Origin: Gammaproteobacteria bacterium UBA5338
GTDB lineage: Bacteria > Pseudomonadota > Gammaproteobacteria > Pseudomonadales > UBA5862
Assembly (NCBI GenBank): GCA_002408105.1
Contig: DHQM01000095.1
Location: 6,131-21,149 of the forward strand
Direction of reading: 5' to 3'
DNA: 15,019 nt
The stretch's first letter is position 1, and each line of letters opens with the position of its first letter. A program made the position numbers and the translations under genes. A model generated the notes under the pieces. It did no database searches. It was not told where the DNA came from and saw only the letters and a program-made list of their open reading frames with translations. Of this stretch, positions 1 to 7,849 are shown piece after piece.

Positions 1-121
1 TGCGCAGCGCCCCCAGCCGTGCAATCGCGGGCGCCAGAGCCCGAAGCCCCGACAGCGCCAAGCTGTGTGCGGCCTCCGGCGGCAGCGCAAACAAGAGTGG
101 ACGTAGCAATGGGTACCACAT
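1..121 (-). CDS. pyrD: Dihydroorotate dehydrogenase (quinone), N-terminal fragment
   Basis: Only the first 40 codons lie in the window; the gene runs off the left edge. The translation begins MWYPLLRPLLFALPPEAAHS and continues with an Ala/Leu-rich helix. This matches the N-terminal membrane-associating helical extension of class 2 dihydroorotate dehydrogenases, whose E. coli member starts M-Y-Y-P and has a 'PE.AH' segment at about the same place. Class 2 enzymes oxidise dihydroorotate to orotate with FMN and pass electrons to quinone at the inner membrane (pyrimidine synthesis). The catalytic barrel is outside the window, so the call rests on a short but characteristic start and on the neighbourhood, since gdhB and pyrD lie in the same chromosomal region in Pseudomonas. 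The ATG is preceded by only a weak GGGG-type ribosome site about five to eight bases upstream. No stop or frameshift is visible in the fragment. Confidence 0.82.
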   Translation of the reverse strand, partial: MWYPLLRPLLFALPPEAAHSLALSGLRALAPAIARLGALR

Positions 122-151
122 GATCGACCCCGAGCCAGTATGCGGGCGACC

Positions 152-180
152 ATGCTAGGGAGGAAGCGAGCTTGATACAA
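152..180 (-). promoter_or_regulatory. Weak candidate promoter for pyrD
   Basis: The 94-base gap between the DUF2835 stop and the pyrD start holds, on the minus strand, TTGTAT (175-180), a 17-base spacer and TAGCAT (152-157). The fit to the sigma-70 consensus is only 3/6 and 4/6. The short palindrome CTTG-ATA-CAAG (171-181) overlaps the -35 element. There is no recognisable terminator in the gap, so pyrD could equally be read from the gdhB transcript. Confidence 0.22.
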
Positions 181-215
181 GCGGTCGAGGACAGCAACCA
201 ACGCACGCCCGAAAC

Positions 216-455
216 TCAGGGTTCCGCCGCTGTTGCCATTCGCTGCAAAGACAGACAACGGCCAGTTTCGTCGAAGGTCAGAACAAATCGACCACAGACA
301 CCGCTGTGAGTCAGGTACCGCTGAAACAACCGTGCCGGTATTTGCAGCCACCGGCCCTGCTCATCACGCACCCGCACCGCACTTGCTTCGCCGCGGTACA
401 CGCGCACCCACTCGCGTGCGCCAACATTGAGGCAAAATGTGGCACGGCCCTGCAC
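216..455 (-). CDS. DUF2835 family protein
   Basis: A 79-residue cytosolic protein with no signal peptide or membrane segment. It fits the DUF2835 family of small (about 70-residue) gammaproteobacterial proteins. Recognisable parts are the N-terminal strand 'F-x-L-N-V' (residues 7-11), 'VYRGEA' (19-24), 'LQIPARLF' (37-44) and the C-terminal block 'GVCGRFVLTFDE' (52-63). The function of the family is unknown. The start is the GTG at 455-453; the family normally begins only a few residues before the F-x-L-N strand, which agrees. The gene begins 11 bases after the gdhB stop, and its Shine-Dalgarno GAGG overlaps that stop codon. It is therefore almost certainly cotranscribed with gdhB and probably translationally coupled to it, which suggests a role linked to glutamate dehydrogenase or merely shared expression. 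Confidence is high that it is a gene and good for the family; no function is claimed. Confidence 0.88.
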   Translation of the reverse strand: MQGRATFCLNVGAREWVRVYRGEASAVRVRDEQGRWLQIPARLFQRYLTHSGVCGRFVLTFDETGRCLSLQRMATAAEP

Positions 456-464
456 GGGCGAGGC

Positions 465-468
465 CCTC
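465..468 (-). promoter_or_regulatory. Ribosome binding site of the DUF2835 gene overlapping the gdhB stop
   Basis: On the minus strand GAGG lies nine bases before the GTG start. Its first two bases are the last two bases of the gdhB TGA stop (469-467), so ribosomes terminating on gdhB sit on this site. It supports the GTG as start and implies coupling. Confidence 0.6.
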
Positions 469-3400
469 AGGAGCTAACCGCCGCGCCGAGTTCAAGCAAC
501 TGGCGCACGGCCACGGTGAACATGGAGAGGTCCACCTCCGCAGTGGCTTCAATTTCTTCCAGCATGGCGCGCCAGCGTCCAACGCTTTGTACGTGATCTT
601 CCATCCAACGGTTGAGCACGTCCGCAGGAAACTCACCCCCTCCGCTCTCCTGGAGCAGCCCAATGGTCAACGCACGCTGTTGGGCATCGATGTCATCCAT
701 GAAGGATTCGCGCGCCCGTGCCTGCCAATGGTCGCGCACATTCAGGCCCCGAACCTGCGCGAAGAACGCGTCAATGCCGAGCCGCGCCCCAACCTCAAAG
801 TAAAACCGCGCCACTTCGCACAGGTCCCGTTGCGTCGCGGATGCCGCCTGCTGAATGCCAAACACCAGGTGCCAAAGCGGCACGGCCGCGAGCGCTCCGG
901 CAAGATCAGGCTGGACGCCGGCGTCGACAAGTTCGGTGTTGCGCTCCGCCCAAAGTGCCTTCTGGTCCGGTGCAAGCATTTCGTGAAACCCAACCAACAA
1001 GGTCTCGGCCGCTTGCTGGTACTCCGCGACCGACTCGGAGACTGCAACCCCTGTCATTTGGTCACGCAGCAGCCACCGCGTGGCATGGCGGGTGGTGCGG
1101 GCAAGGTCTGCCATTAAATTCCAGCGCAATGCCGGATCAATCCGCATCGTCAATTCATCGATCTCGGAAAACCACTGCTCTAGGCCGAAAACGTCCCGCA
1201 CGACCAGATACCCTTTGACGATCTCAACTAATGAGAGCCCCGTGGATTCGGCCAATCGAAACATGAACGTCGTACCGCCAAAGTCGACAACATGGTTGGC
1301 AACCTGGGTGGCAAAGATCTGACGGTACAGGCGATGGCTGGGTAAACGGTCCCCGAAGCGGTCGTTGAGTTGCCGCGGAAAGGCCCTGCGCACCTCATCT
1401 TGCAACCCAGGATCTTCATGCAGGTTTGATTGGGCCAGGGCTTCTTTCAACAGGTTTTTCGTGTAGCTGAGCAAGATGGCCAACTCGGGTCGAGTGAGCC
1501 CCTGTTCGCTGGCCGCTCGGCTTTGCATGACCTGTTCGTCGGGCAGGTTTTCCAGTCCAGGGTTCAGCGCGCGGCGGGATTCAAGGTGCTGAATATACCG
1601 CAGGTACTCGCCATTCCTACCGCGCGCTTGCGCCTGTGCGATGCCAATGGCCCGGGCCTGGCGATGGTTTTCGTCCAAAACCAACTTTGCAACCGCTTCG
1701 GTCATCTGTGCCAGAAGCAGGTTGCGGTGCTTGTCGGTCAGGTCGCCGGCACGCACCACTTCATCCAGCATGATTTTGAGGTTGACTTCGTGATCCGAGC
1801 AATCGACCCCGGCCGAGTTGTCAATGAAGTCGGCGTTGCACGCACCACCCGCGAGGGCGTATTCGATGCGAGCCGGCTGCGTAAGGCCGAGGTTCCCACC
1901 CTCGCCCACCACCCGGCACCGGAGATCCTTTCCGTCCACCCGCACGGGGTCATTGCTTTTATCACCGACATCAGCATCCGACTCCCAACTGGCCTTGACG
2001 TAGGTTCCGATGCCACCATTCCAGAGCAAATCGACCGGTGCACGCAACAGCGCCTGGATGAGCTCATTCGGTGTCCGGGTGGCGGCACGGATATCAAACC
2101 GTTCACGCATTTCGTCACTGATGGGTATGGATTTGGTGTCCCGGGAAAAAATTCCGCCGCCACGGGACAGCAACTCCGTGGCGTAGCCTTCCCAACCACT
2201 CGCAGCCTCGAACAAGCGTGCGCGCTCACGGTGGCTTGTCGCAGCATCCGGGTTGGGGTCAATGAAAATGTGCTTGTGGTTGAAGGCGGCCACCAACCGA
2301 ATGTGCTTGGAGAGGAGCATGCCGTTGCCGAACACATCGCCAGACATGTCACCGATGCCCACGACGGTCACGGGCTCTCTTTGAACATCGACCCCCAGCT
2401 GCTGAAAGTGCCGCTGCACCGACACCCAGGCGCCCCGCGCAGTGATGCCCATTTTCTTGTGGTCGTAGCCCGTTTCACCTCCCGAGGCAAAGGCATCGCC
2501 GAGCCAAAAGCCGTACTCCGCCGCCACACCGTTGGCGATGTCAGAGAAGGTGGCCGTACCTTTGTCGGCAGCAACGACCAGATAGAAATCATCTTCGTCC
2601 CAACGGACCACGTCCGGAGCAGGCACGACCCCTTCTCCGGATTGGTTGTCGGTCAAGTCCAGCATGCCGCGAATGAATTTGCGGTAGCACGCCTGGCCGA
2701 CGCGCGCGCGGGTGGCCCGGTCCGCGTCCGCTGACAGGTTTTTGGTCACGAACCCGCCTTTGGCACCAACCGGTACGATCACGGAATTTTTCACTTGCTG
2801 CGCCTTCACCAGGCCCAGCACTTCAGTACGAAAATCCTCGATTCGATCAGACCAGCGCAGACCGCCCCGGGCGATCTTCCCTGCGCGCAGGTGCACCCCT
2901 TCGAAATCTGGCGCGTATACAAAGATCTCAAATCTGGGCCGAGGTTCGGGAAGGTTTGGAACGGCGAGCGGATCCAGCTTGACCGAAACGTAGGCTTTGG
3001 CAGCCCCTGACGAATCCGGTTGGAAAAAATTGGTCCTCAGGGTCGCGTCAATGAGCTCAAGGTAGCTGCGCAGGATGCGGTCTTCGTTGAGGTTGGACAC
3101 GGACTGCAACTGGTCTACCACTGCAGCCCGGCTGCGCTCGACCTGGGCCTGGCGGGCTTCCATTGATACGCTGAGCGAGACATCGAAACGGGCCTTGAAA
3201 TGCGCCACCAACTGCGACGTGATGGATCCGTGTCGGTACAGTACGTCGGCAAGGAAATCCAGCCCAAACGCGAAACCGATCTGTTTCAGGTACTTGGCAT
3301 AGGTGCGCAGCATCACGATCTCGCGCCAACCAATCCCCGCGCTCAGCACCAGCCGGTTCAGCCGGTCGGATTCGGCATGGCCAAACCAGACCGCGGAAAA

Positions 3401-5320
3401 CGCGTCCTGAAACAGCTGACGCACCTCTTGCAACTGAATGCCGTCGGCAAACCGGTAAATCAATATGAAGTCGTGGATCCATACAACCTTGCCGTTGATG
3501 CCCTTCAACTCGTACGGGCGCTCGCCGATCACCTGTACGCCAAGGTGCTCCAGAACCGGGATCACCGTGCACAGCGGAATCATCTGTCCAAGGGTAAACA
3601 GCTTGAAGCGGAGCACGTCCTGGTCTTCTTCGATGGCACGATAGAAGCTCATCGCCAGGTCATTCGGATTGTGCAGCTGCTGGATCTTCTGCACATCGAC
3701 CACAGCGGTCGAAGGATCAAAGTCGTCTCTGTACGCCGCTGGAAACGCACCCTGATAACGATGCTTCAGGCGAGTGCCTTGCTCCTCGCCGAAATATTCA
3801 ACCAGAACCCGCGCAAGGTCCTCCTCCCAGGTTCGGGTCAGGTCGATAATCCCTCGCTCCAAATCGGATACGTCGATGGAGGCAGCGGGTGGGTGGCGCT
3901 TCTTCATCAGCAGGTGCAGCCGCACCAACACCGAATCAGAATAAAAGGTATTGAACTCCGCGAGCTCGGCCTCCATCTGCTGTCCAAGAAACTGCTGAAT
4001 CTTGAGGCGCAGCTCCGTACTGAACAGCTCCCGGGGAAGGAACAACAAGCAGCTGTAAAAGTGTCCCGTTACATCTTCACGGAGAAACAGCTTGGTCTTG
4101 CGCCGTTCCTGGATGTCGAAGATTCCCCGCGACTGAGACGAGAGCTCGGCGATGGGAATTTCGAACAACTCGTCCCTCGGATACACCGCCAATATGTGGG
4201 AAAGCCGGCTGCGGTTGTGCCCGCTCGGCGAAAACCCTGAGTCCGCCAGGATTCGCTGCAGCTTTGTGCGAATCCAAGGGATCGAGTAGGGGTTTTCCAA
4301 ATACACATTGGAGCCATAGAGACCAAGCAAACGATGCAGCCGAACCAGCCGCCCCTCGGTGTCTCGCACGCGAACCAGGACATAATCAGGGAACGCCGGT
4401 CGATGCACACTGGAACGGTTTCCAGCGATCGCAAATCCGATGGGTTCGGGTTCTTGAAGGAATCCAGCCAATCGCGAATCTGAAGGGAGTGTCGCTGCCA
4501 GGTCATGCAGCTCGCGACCGCGCAACAGACCAAGAGATGCCTTGGACACAGGCGTCAACTTCAATCCGGATTCACTCGACGCCACTTGAAGTTCGTCGTA
4601 ACCGAGAAAGGTAAAGTGGTCATCACACAACCACTCGACCAGCCGCTTGGCCTCCTGGTGTTGCTCATCATCGCCGTCCACGGCAACGGCCAGTTCGAGG
4701 GCCGCGGCGCGCATTGCACCAAAGTCCGCCACCACCGCAGCACAGTCGTTGAGCGTACTGCGCAGGGCCGCTGCGACGCCGGCAAGCGGCTCGGCATCCG
4801 AGATTCGATCGATTTCCAAGTACAGCACAGCTTCTTGAGGAGCCGGCGCTCCGCCAGGCTCTAGAGGAGAGGTGTCCCCGGATGGCCAGAAGCGCTTGAG
4901 GTCACCCGCTTGGTCGCGCTCAATACGGAAAACCGCATTGATGACCGAATGGATGGACAGACCTCGGCCACCCAATACCATCCGCACCGAATCCACCAAA
5001 AACGGTCTGTCCTCGGTCAGGACTTCAATCACCGTGTGAGGTGACTGCCAGCCATACTGTTCCAGATCCGGGTTGAACACGCGGATTTTGTGCGCGGTGG
5101 TCCGTTGCCGGACAAACTGCCAGCAGGAAAGGGTGGCTGAATAGAGGCTATCGAGCGACCGGTGCTCAACTTCATCCAGTGGAACGGTTCGGTAGTATGA
5201 AGATGCGAACCGCGCAACGGATTCAGCCTGCTCGCTCGGCAAGCGGTGCTGCAATTCGGCGATCAAGCGGTCAAGGAAACGTCCCCGTGCGGCGTCGAGG
5301 TTTGACCTTTCTGCATCCAT
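467..5320 (-). CDS. gdhB: NAD-specific glutamate dehydrogenase, large (about 180 kDa) type
   Basis: A 1,617-residue cytosolic enzyme predicted to oxidise L-glutamate to 2-oxoglutarate and ammonia with NAD+ (glutamate catabolism; the large GDH-180 type described in Streptomyces and Pseudomonas). The length is the usual one and the reading frame is intact. The N-terminal third (about 1-700) contains ACT-like regulatory segments, for example around 97-131 ('LTEDRPFLVDSV...') and 314-358. The catalytic core has 'KIARGGLRWSDR' (815-826), 'FRTEVLGLVKAQQVKN' with lysines 839 and 844, 'GAKGGF' with K854, 'ADKGTATFSD' (918-927), the dinucleotide-binding 'VVGIGDMSGDVFGNG' (986-1000), 'NGGIGTYVK' (1101-1109) and 'GEGGNLGLTQ' (1139-1148). 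The C-terminal helical part (about 1200-1617) is family-specific. The ATG at 5320 is preceded by GAGG nine bases upstream. The gene follows a terminator and so has its own promoter, and it is followed closely by DUF2835. In studied relatives activity is allosterically controlled; the ACT-like segments here fit that. Confidence 0.97.
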   Translation of the reverse strand: MDAERSNLDAARGRFLDRLIAELQHRLPSEQAESVARFASSYYRTVPLDEVEHRSLDSLYSATLSCWQFVRQRTTAHKIRVFNPDLEQYGWQSPHTVIEVLTEDRPFLVDSVRMVLGGRGLSIHSVINAVFRIERDQAGDLKRFWPSGDTSPLEPGGAPAPQEAVLYLEIDRISDAEPLAGVAAALRSTLNDCAAVVADFGAMRAAALELAVAVDGDDEQHQEAKRLVEWLCDDHFTFLGYDELQVASSESGLKLTPVSKASLGLLRGRELHDLAATLPSDSRLAGFLQEPEPIGFAIAGNRSSVHRPAFPDYVLVRVRDTEGRLVRLHRLLGLYGSNVYLENPYSIPWIRTKLQRILADSGFSPSGHNRSRLSHILAVYPRDELFEIPIAELSSQSRGIFDIQERRKTKLFLREDVTGHFYSCLLFLPRELFSTELRLKIQQFLGQQMEAELAEFNTFYSDSVLVRLHLLMKKRHPPAASIDVSDLERGIIDLTRTWEEDLARVLVEYFGEEQGTRLKHRYQGAFPAAYRDDFDPSTAVVDVQKIQQLHNPNDLAMSFYRAIEEDQDVLRFKLFTLGQMIPLCTVIPVLEHLGVQVIGERPYELKGINGKVVWIHDFILIYRFADGIQLQEVRQLFQDAFSAVWFGHAESDRLNRLVLSAGIGWREIVMLRTYAKYLKQIGFAFGLDFLADVLYRHGSITSQLVAHFKARFDVSLSVSMEARQAQVERSRAAVVDQLQSVSNLNEDRILRSYLELIDATLRTNFFQPDSSGAAKAYVSVKLDPLAVPNLPEPRPRFEIFVYAPDFEGVHLRAGKIARGGLRWSDRIEDFRTEVLGLVKAQQVKNSVIVPVGAKGGFVTKNLSADADRATRARVGQACYRKFIRGMLDLTDNQSGEGVVPAPDVVRWDEDDFYLVVAADKGTATFSDIANGVAAEYGFWLGDAFASGGETGYDHKKMGITARGAWVSVQRHFQQLGVDVQREPVTVVGIGDMSGDVFGNGMLLSKHIRLVAAFNHKHIFIDPNPDAATSHRERARLFEAASGWEGYATELLSRGGGIFSRDTKSIPISDEMRERFDIRAATRTPNELIQALLRAPVDLLWNGGIGTYVKASWESDADVGDKSNDPVRVDGKDLRCRVVGEGGNLGLTQPARIEYALAGGACNADFIDNSAGVDCSDHEVNLKIMLDEVVRAGDLTDKHRNLLLAQMTEAVAKLVLDENHRQARAIGIAQAQARGRNGEYLRYIQHLESRRALNPGLENLPDEQVMQSRAASEQGLTRPELAILLSYTKNLLKEALAQSNLHEDPGLQDEVRRAFPRQLNDRFGDRLPSHRLYRQIFATQVANHVVDFGGTTFMFRLAESTGLSLVEIVKGYLVVRDVFGLEQWFSEIDELTMRIDPALRWNLMADLARTTRHATRWLLRDQMTGVAVSESVAEYQQAAETLLVGFHEMLAPDQKALWAERNTELVDAGVQPDLAGALAAVPLWHLVFGIQQAASATQRDLCEVARFYFEVGARLGIDAFFAQVRGLNVRDHWQARARESFMDDIDAQQRALTIGLLQESGGGEFPADVLNRWMEDHVQSVGRWRAMLEEIEATAEVDLSMFTVAVRQLLELGAAVSS

Positions 5321-5350
5321 GTTGAGCGCCTCATGTGCTGTTATTCGTTA

Positions 5351-5379
5351 AGCATAGACAACCGAGACGCCCGAGACTT
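5351..5379 (-). promoter_or_regulatory. Candidate gdhB promoter with a direct repeat in the spacer
   Basis: gdhB needs a promoter in the 80 bases between the terminator and its start. On the minus strand the best -10 candidate is TATGCT (5351-5356), 30 bases before the ATG. The hexamer 17 bases further upstream, AAGTCT (5374-5379), is a poor -35. Between them lie two direct copies of GTCTCGG (5371-5377 and 5362-5368, nine-base period), which could be an activator or repressor site. This is a visual prediction only. Confidence 0.28.
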
Positions 5380-5400
5380 GCACTCTGGCGTGGCACAAAC

Positions 5401-5428
5401 GAAAAAGCCCGCTAACGCGGGCTTTTTC
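5401..5428 (-). terminator. Rho-independent terminator after the transporter gene (bidirectional type)
   Basis: A perfect 12-base inverted repeat: GAAAAAGCCCGC (5401-5412), loop TAAC, then GCGGGCTTTTTC (5417-5428). Because the stem has an A run on one side and a T run on the other, it can stop transcription in both directions. On the minus strand it lies 44 bases after the stop of the RND-type transporter gene and closes that unit before gdhB. No plus-strand gene converges on it within the window. Confidence 0.93.
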
Positions 5429-5472
5429 AGTCAATCCACGGCCAGTCTCTCGCTGGTCCACTGCAACGCGCT

Positions 5473-7809
5473 CTAGGGCTTTGGCCCCAGCGCGGCGTAC
5501 TTCTCGGGCTTGACCAAGTAGTGCGCCAAGGCTGGGAGCAGCCAAATGGCGCCAACCATGTTCCAGAGGAACATGAAGGTTAGCAAGATGCCCATGTCTG
5601 CCTGAAACTTGATCGGCGAAAACACCCAGGTACCCACACCAATCGCCAGTGTGAAACCAGTGAACACCACCGCTTTGCCGGTCGTGCGCAAAGTCTGCAA
5701 ATAGGCGTCCACCAACTCGCGCCCCTCACGCAGGAAGGATTCTAGGCGCGAAAAGATGTAAATGCCGTAGTCAACACCAATGCCCACACCCAACGCGATC
5801 ACCGGCAAGGTGGCCACCTTGATACCAATCCCCATCTGGGCCATCAGGGCCTGACACAGGATCGAGGTGAGTCCGAGCGGCGTGACGATGCAGATCACCG
5901 CACGCCAAGAGCGGAAAGTGAGCAAACACAAGAAGCTGACCACACCGTATACCAGGCCGAGCATCCGATTCTGCGAGCGTTCGATCTCCTGGTTGGTGGC
6001 GGCATCGATGCCTGCATTGCCACCCCCGAGAAGAAACTGCACCTCTTCAGAGTTGTGCTCCGCGGCGAACTCCTCCACCACGCCGGTCACGCGATCCAAG
6101 GTTGCTGCCTTGTGGTCGTAAAGTGAGGCTTGCAGGTAACCGACGCTGCAGTTGCCGTTCATGCCGTCGGTGCCAATGTGCGTCGTCAGCAGCCGCGGGT
6201 CCCTTGTGATCAAATACCAGGGCGGGTTGGCTTCGTTGGTCGCGAGGCTGTAGTACTTTGCCTTGGTAACCATCGAATAGGTGGACTGCACCCCGGGGTC
6301 GTTTTCCAGACTCCACATCAAGCGGTCCATCAGGGCCACATAGTCGTAGGTGGTGCACCGCTCGGGTTCGGTCTTCATGAAGACCACGAGCGTGTCGGAG
6401 CTGGTTGAGTACGCCCCATTTACAAAGGCGACATCCTTGTTGTACCGCGAATCCGGCCGCAACATCGGTTGCCCCGCGTCCAGATCGCCAATCTGAAGTC
6501 CTTGTTGAAAGTACAGGCCCCCACCCAGCAACACCGCGCCAAGCAAGATGGTCACGGGTGCCAGCTTTCCTCCAGCAAAACGTGACAAGGCGTTCCAAAC
6601 GGGAGTGTCTTGATTCACCTTTGCCTGGGCATGCTGCACGCTGGCTTTGGTGACCCCGATGTACGACATCAACACCGGCAGCAGTACAAGGTTCGTGAAG
6701 ATGATCACCGCTACCCCAATGCTTGCGGTGACCGCCAATTCCTGAATCACTTGGATCGGGATGATGTACAGCGTCATGAAGCCAATGGCGTCACTCACCA
6801 GCGCCAACATCCCGGGAATGTACAGGTGCCGAAACGACCGCCGAGCTGCGTGCAGGCGGTCTTCCCCACGGGTCGCCTCGTGCGCAATGGCGTTGATGAT
6901 TTGCACTCCGTGGCTCACGCCGATGGCAAAGACCAAGAAAGGGACCAGCACGGAGTACGGGTCCAAGCCAAACCCGAATAGATTGAGCAGACCCAGCTGC
7001 CACACCACCGCGATCACCGAACACACCAGCGGCACAATGGAGCTTTTCCAGCAACGCGAATAGAAATACAGCAGCACCAGGGTAATCCCAAGGGCGCCCG
7101 CGAAGAACGCCAAAATGGATGCAAACCCATCCAACAAGTCCGCGATCCACTTTGGGAACCCGACAACATGAATGCTCAAATTTTCGTTTTGGAATTTCTC
7201 ACGGATGTCTTGTTCGATCTGCGTGGCGAAAGCCTGGTAATCAAAACTCTCTCCGGGCTCCAGAGCCAGCAGAGGCACAGTGATGACAGAGGATTTGAAA
7301 TCGTTCGCGACATAGGTGCCGATGTGCCGAGAACGCAAGACGTTGGTGCGAATTTGCTCGACCGCTTCCGGCGAGCCATCGTAGCCAGGCCCGATGATGG
7401 CGTCCCCCTTCCAGCCCTCCGGGGTGTTGGCCTGCCAGCGCAAAGCTGGGGTCCACATGGACACCAGGTTGCCACGATCCACACCATCCATGTAAAAGAG
7501 TGCGTCCGAGATCTGGCGCAACTGCTCAAGATACTCGCGGGTAAAAATGTCGCCGTCCTTGACAGCCACGGCGACCTTGATGGTGTTGCCAGCCCGTCCG
7601 CCGGGCGGCGCCATCGCCATTGAGTTTTGGATATACGGGTGTGCCAGCGGGATCAGTTTTTCGAACTTGACATCGGGTTGAACCTTCGTCATCTGATAAC
7701 CGAGAAAACCGCTGACCAAAAGAAACAGCAGCAGAACGATCGGCCTGTTGTTGAAAAGCAGTCGTTCCAACAAGGGCGCATCGTGGTCAATGTGATTGGT
7801 TGCGTTCAT
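5473..7809 (-). CDS. RND superfamily (MMPL/COG1033-type) inner-membrane transporter
   Basis: A 778-residue protein with the duplicated RND layout. It has one membrane helix (about 22-38), a periplasmic loop (39-228), five helices (about 229-385), a helix at 416-432, a second periplasmic loop (433-615), then five helices (about 616-766). It is shorter than drug-efflux RND pumps (over 1,000 residues) and fits the smaller MMPL/COG1033 group, whose characterised relatives move lipids, sterols or other hydrophobic molecules. The substrate cannot be told from sequence. The second half has the characteristic 'GVGIGVDYGIYIFSR' (674-688) with D680-Y681. The matching place in the first half reads 'AIGVSHGVQII' (295-305) and lacks an Asp. 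The only cysteines outside predicted membrane segments or their edges are C485 and C554, both in the second periplasmic loop. The ATG has GGGGA about eight bases upstream. It lies 40 bases downstream of the YCF48-like gene, so the two are presumably an operon, and it is followed by a strong terminator. The coding frame is intact. Confidence 0.9.
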   Translation of the reverse strand: MNATNHIDHDAPLLERLLFNNRPIVLLLFLLVSGFLGYQMTKVQPDVKFEKLIPLAHPYIQNSMAMAPPGGRAGNTIKVAVAVKDGDIFTREYLEQLRQISDALFYMDGVDRGNLVSMWTPALRWQANTPEGWKGDAIIGPGYDGSPEAVEQIRTNVLRSRHIGTYVANDFKSSVITVPLLALEPGESFDYQAFATQIEQDIREKFQNENLSIHVVGFPKWIADLLDGFASILAFFAGALGITLVLLYFYSRCWKSSIVPLVCSVIAVVWQLGLLNLFGFGLDPYSVLVPFLVFAIGVSHGVQIINAIAHEATRGEDRLHAARRSFRHLYIPGMLALVSDAIGFMTLYIIPIQVIQELAVTASIGVAVIIFTNLVLLPVLMSYIGVTKASVQHAQAKVNQDTPVWNALSRFAGGKLAPVTILLGAVLLGGGLYFQQGLQIGDLDAGQPMLRPDSRYNKDVAFVNGAYSTSSDTLVVFMKTEPERCTTYDYVALMDRLMWSLENDPGVQSTYSMVTKAKYYSLATNEANPPWYLITRDPRLLTTHIGTDGMNGNCSVGYLQASLYDHKAATLDRVTGVVEEFAAEHNSEEVQFLLGGGNAGIDAATNQEIERSQNRMLGLVYGVVSFLCLLTFRSWRAVICIVTPLGLTSILCQALMAQMGIGIKVATLPVIALGVGIGVDYGIYIFSRLESFLREGRELVDAYLQTLRTTGKAVVFTGFTLAIGVGTWVFSPIKFQADMGILLTFMFLWNMVGAIWLLPALAHYLVKPEKYAALGPKP

Positions 7810-7849
7810 GGTAATTCCCCGAAAGCTGTGCCGGCGTGTGGCGAAAATC

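Noticed and set aside
437..1117. 226-codon plus-strand open frame
   Set aside because: Antisense to the 3' part of gdhB and the start of DUF2835; no recognisable domain.
1430..2734. 434-codon plus-strand open frame
   Set aside because: It lies wholly opposite the catalytic core of gdhB, shows no protein family, and arises from GC-rich codon bias; the minus-strand protein is unmistakable.
3200..4240. 346-codon plus-strand open frame
   Set aside because: Shadow of gdhB on the opposite strand with no family resemblance.
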